Below, piece after piece: positions 40,672 through 42,552 of a stretch of DNA of 42,552 nt. The position numbers and the translations under genes are program-made. Positions within the stretch are counted from its first letter, which is position 1. Each line of letters opens with the position of its first letter. Under the pieces are notes generated by a model. It ran no database searches, had not been told where the DNA came from, and saw only the letters and a program-made list of their open reading frames with translations. This DNA comes from Deltaproteobacteria bacterium (GTDB lineage Bacteria; Desulfobacterota; BSN033; WVXP01): NCBI GenBank assembly GCA_019308905.1, contig JAFDHF010000033.1:1-42552 (forward strand), in the 5' to 3' direction.

Positions 40672-42264
40672 TCAGATGCTGACCTTCTTTATCCCTATCC
40701 TGATCGTGAGAAAGTCGAAGATCAGTCTCGCGACAAAAAGGGCCGTAAACAGACTAGCTATGATACCGATAGTGAGAGTCACGGCGAACCCCTTGACAGG
40801 TCCTGTACCGAACTGAAAGAGCACCACCGCGGCGATCACGGTAGTAACGTTGGCATCGAGAATCGTGAGAAGGGCTTTGGAGAATCCTCCCTCGATGGCC
40901 GTGCGAGGTGTCTTCCCCGTTCTCAACTCCTCTCGGATCCGCTCGAAGATCAAAACGTTTGCATCCACGGCCATGCCGATGGTCAATACGATTCCTGCAA
41001 TACCGGGCAGTGTCAGGGTTGCCTGAAAGCCGGCAAGAACGGCGAGTATGTAAATCATGTTCAATACCAAGGCCAGGTCGGCGATGACTCCCGAGAGTTT
41101 GTAATAGAGAACCATAAACAGGACAACGAGTACTCCCCCGATAGCGGCCGCGCGAACCCCCCTTCGGATCGAGTCGCTTCCCAGGGAAGGCCCGACAATA
41201 CTCTGGTAGCGAAACTCCACCGGAGCGGGCATGGCACCTGACCTCAACACGATCTGCAACTCCTGTGCTTCCTCGGGGGTGAAGTTTCCCGTGATCTGGC
41301 CCCTGTCCGTGATCTTTGACCGGATAACCGGAGCGGATTGCACCTTTCCCTCCAGAACGATGGCCAGGCGCTTGCCGATGTTCTTTCCGGTGAGCAGACC
41401 GAAGCGTTTAGCCCCCTTGGAGTTGAGCTCGAAGTTGACCGCGATCTGGCCGTACTCATCGTAACCCACCCGGGCGTCTTTGAGGTCTGCCCCCGTGACC
41501 TTGGCCTCCTTCTCAAGGAGAAATGCCACGGTTCTCCCGTTCTCATTGCCCATGAGAACCATTGTCCCATCGGGAATCTTCCCCCCATGGCGATCCAGCA
41601 GGGCCTGTTCATTGGGGGCGGTTTCAAGGACCATGTGAAAGCTCAACTGGCCTGTTCTCTCGATGATCCGCCGGGCGGCTTCAGGATCCTCAACCCCGGG
41701 CAATTCAACGATGATCCTGTTTCGCCCCATGGTCTGGATCGGGAGCTCTTTCACCCCTTCCGGGTTGATTCGCCTCTCGATCACCTCCCTGGCCTGTCTG
41801 ACTGCGAGATCCGCGATCTGCTGCTTGGCCTCCTCCTTGAGTCTCAGCCTGAGGGTTTTGGCATCCTCCGCAGGAGTGTTCTCAACGATCCAGTCCGGGT
41901 AATACTTCTCAATCAGGCTCCTGCCCTGATCTTTCAACTCAGGGGACAGAAATCGTATAACGATATCGTTGTTTTCCTTTCTTTCAACCGAACGAGCCCA
42001 AATCTTCTTCTTGTTGAGAAGGCTCCGAATGTCGTCCTTTACACGAATCACTTCGTTCTCTATCGCCTTGTCGGTCCGGACCTCCATGTCGAGATGCATC
42101 CCCCCCTGAAGATCCAGACCAAGCGAAATCTTCTTGGAGAAAGTCCGCGGCCATGATTTGGGGACTTTCTTGGCCAGTGTAGGTACGAGATAAAGCAAAG
42201 CCACCACTGTCACGACAAGTACGAGCAACCCTCTCCACTTCAAGCTCTTCTCCATCCCCAGCAC
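40672..42264 (-). CDS. secD: Protein translocase subunit SecD
   Basis: This 530-residue protein has an N-terminal helix, LGLDLQGGMHLDMEV (SecD signature, with the P1 periplasmic region following), FNIITDRG-type region KITDRGQITGNFTPEEAQEL, and six C-terminal helices with GMAVDANVLIFERIREELRTGKTP, the conserved aspartate-containing loop. It pairs with SecF. The ATG at 42252 (fifth codon) is an alternative to the listed start at 42264. No yajC is visible in the 288 bp upstream, unlike the usual yajC-secD-secF order; the gene may lie outside the window. Confidence 0.95.
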   Translation of the reverse strand: MLGMEKSLKWRGLLVLVVTVVALLYLVPTLAKKVPKSWPRTFSKKISLGLDLQGGMHLDMEVRTDKAIENEVIRVKDDIRSLLNKKKIWARSVERKENNDIVIRFLSPELKDQGRSLIEKYYPDWIVENTPAEDAKTLRLRLKEEAKQQIADLAVRQAREVIERRINPEGVKELPIQTMGRNRIIVELPGVEDPEAARRIIERTGQLSFHMVLETAPNEQALLDRHGGKIPDGTMVLMGNENGRTVAFLLEKEAKVTGADLKDARVGYDEYGQIAVNFELNSKGAKRFGLLTGKNIGKRLAIVLEGKVQSAPVIRSKITDRGQITGNFTPEEAQELQIVLRSGAMPAPVEFRYQSIVGPSLGSDSIRRGVRAAAIGGVLVVLFMVLYYKLSGVIADLALVLNMIYILAVLAGFQATLTLPGIAGIVLTIGMAVDANVLIFERIREELRTGKTPRTAIEGGFSKALLTILDANVTTVIAAVVLFQFGTGPVKGFAVTLTIGIIASLFTALFVARLIFDFLTIRIGIKKVSI

Positions 42265-42390
42265 CCTCTTCAGTCCGCCGGCACCGCCAAGGAACTGACA
42301 AAAAAAGGAATTCCGAAAGCCTCTCCCAGGCCGGCTGCGACTCTCTGTATCGGCTCAGCCTCGCCCCCGGAAGCAGACCAGTCCTCGCGA

Positions 42391-42430
42391 CAAGGGAAAA
42401 TTACCCGATATCCCTTGAGATTGCAAGGGA
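42391..42430 (-). promoter_or_regulatory. secD promoter region with three CAAGGGA repeats
   Basis: TTGCAA (42421-42426) and TAATTT (42398-42403) on the minus strand are 17 bp apart. CAAGGGA occurs at 42391-42397 and 42424-42430, and in inverse at 42411-42417, so the repeats surround and touch the promoter. The remaining 42431-42552 holds a short palindrome (AGTTGA-CCC-TCAACT, 42491-42505) and no supported gene. Confidence 0.4.
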
Positions 42431-42552
42431 GAAGAGACTGAGGACTTTCCCCAAAATTTTTAGAAAAGTTGAACGGCAAAAGGCAGTAACAGTTGACCCT
42501 CAACTTCTCTTCTTACCAGATTGGGCGTTATTCCTGTTTTGGAGGCAAAAAG

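Noticed and set aside
42290-42420. SRP (4.5S) RNA or other known small RNA upstream of secD
   Set aside because: The conserved GGAAGCAGCC-type apical motif is missing.
42270-42503. 77-codon minus-strand frame upstream of secD, considered as yajC
   Set aside because: The translation lacks a transmembrane helix and YajC motifs, and it overlaps the promoter and repeat region.
42460-42552. Short frame open from the right edge on the minus strand, about 30 codons to a TAA
   Set aside because: Too short and not recognisable; it could be the tail of an upstream gene or chance.

Overview
The window (about 42.5 kb, GC-rich, dense, almost free of mobile-element traces) looks like chromosomal DNA of a Gram-negative bacterium, most likely a deltaproteobacterial or Desulfobacterota-type lineage. 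This placement is an inference. It rests on the outer-membrane-type NlpD next to an RpoS-like sigma factor, the pcm-nlpD-rpoS order, a GH57/DUF3536 protein among trehalose/maltodextrin genes, a giant-amylase N-terminus, LapA, and an MttB-family methyltransferase without pyrrolysine. No CRISPR array, rRNA, transposase or prophage gene was seen.

Layout. 1-2167 (minus): the cut-off N-terminus of a large alpha-amylase family protein, and an SfsA-DUF123 fusion. 2321-3544 (plus): an M20 amidohydrolase. 3593-10749 (minus): a seven-gene operon transcribed from a near-consensus sigma-70 promoter at 10856-10884: FAD amine oxidoreductase, ornithine cyclodeaminase-family enzyme, MttB-like methyltransferase, then a polar-amino-acid ABC transporter (binding protein, two paralogous permeases, ATPase). 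Together they look like uptake and catabolism of a methylated amine or amino acid. A 328-bp hairpin-rich spacer separates binding protein and permease. 11262-18566: a small phosphodiesterase, then a signalling block (PilZ protein, Ser/Thr kinase with TPRs, secreted unknown, HDOD protein with a degenerate receiver), a DUF4124-like secreted protein and nicotinamidase. 18584-21823 (minus): Lrp/AsnC regulator, tRNA-Arg(CCT), LapA, and a TrkA/TrkH potassium system with a structured leader. 22247-30994 (plus): treZ, GH57, treY, malQ, closed by a clear terminator, then a diacylglycerol-kinase-family gene. 32086-42264 (minus): housekeeping genes mutS-pcm-nlpD-rpoS, rplM-rpsI-argC and secD-secF.

Gene cooperation. 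The trehalose cluster would turn glycogen-type glucans into trehalose (TreY then TreZ), with MalQ and the GH57 enzyme remodelling chains; the amylase at the left edge may belong to the same theme. Trehalose, K+ uptake and RpoS could together serve osmotic and stationary-phase adaptation, which is an inference from content and not shown by the sequence.

The least explained structures are three sets of nested inverted repeats. One, at 11730-11864, lies between convergent genes and folds on paper into a multi-branched RNA. One, at 5887-6139, lies inside the transporter operon. One, at 21844-22106, lies in the trkH/treZ divergent region and includes a terminator-like hairpin in the trkH leader. 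All gene calls rest on reading translated motifs by eye. No database search was run.
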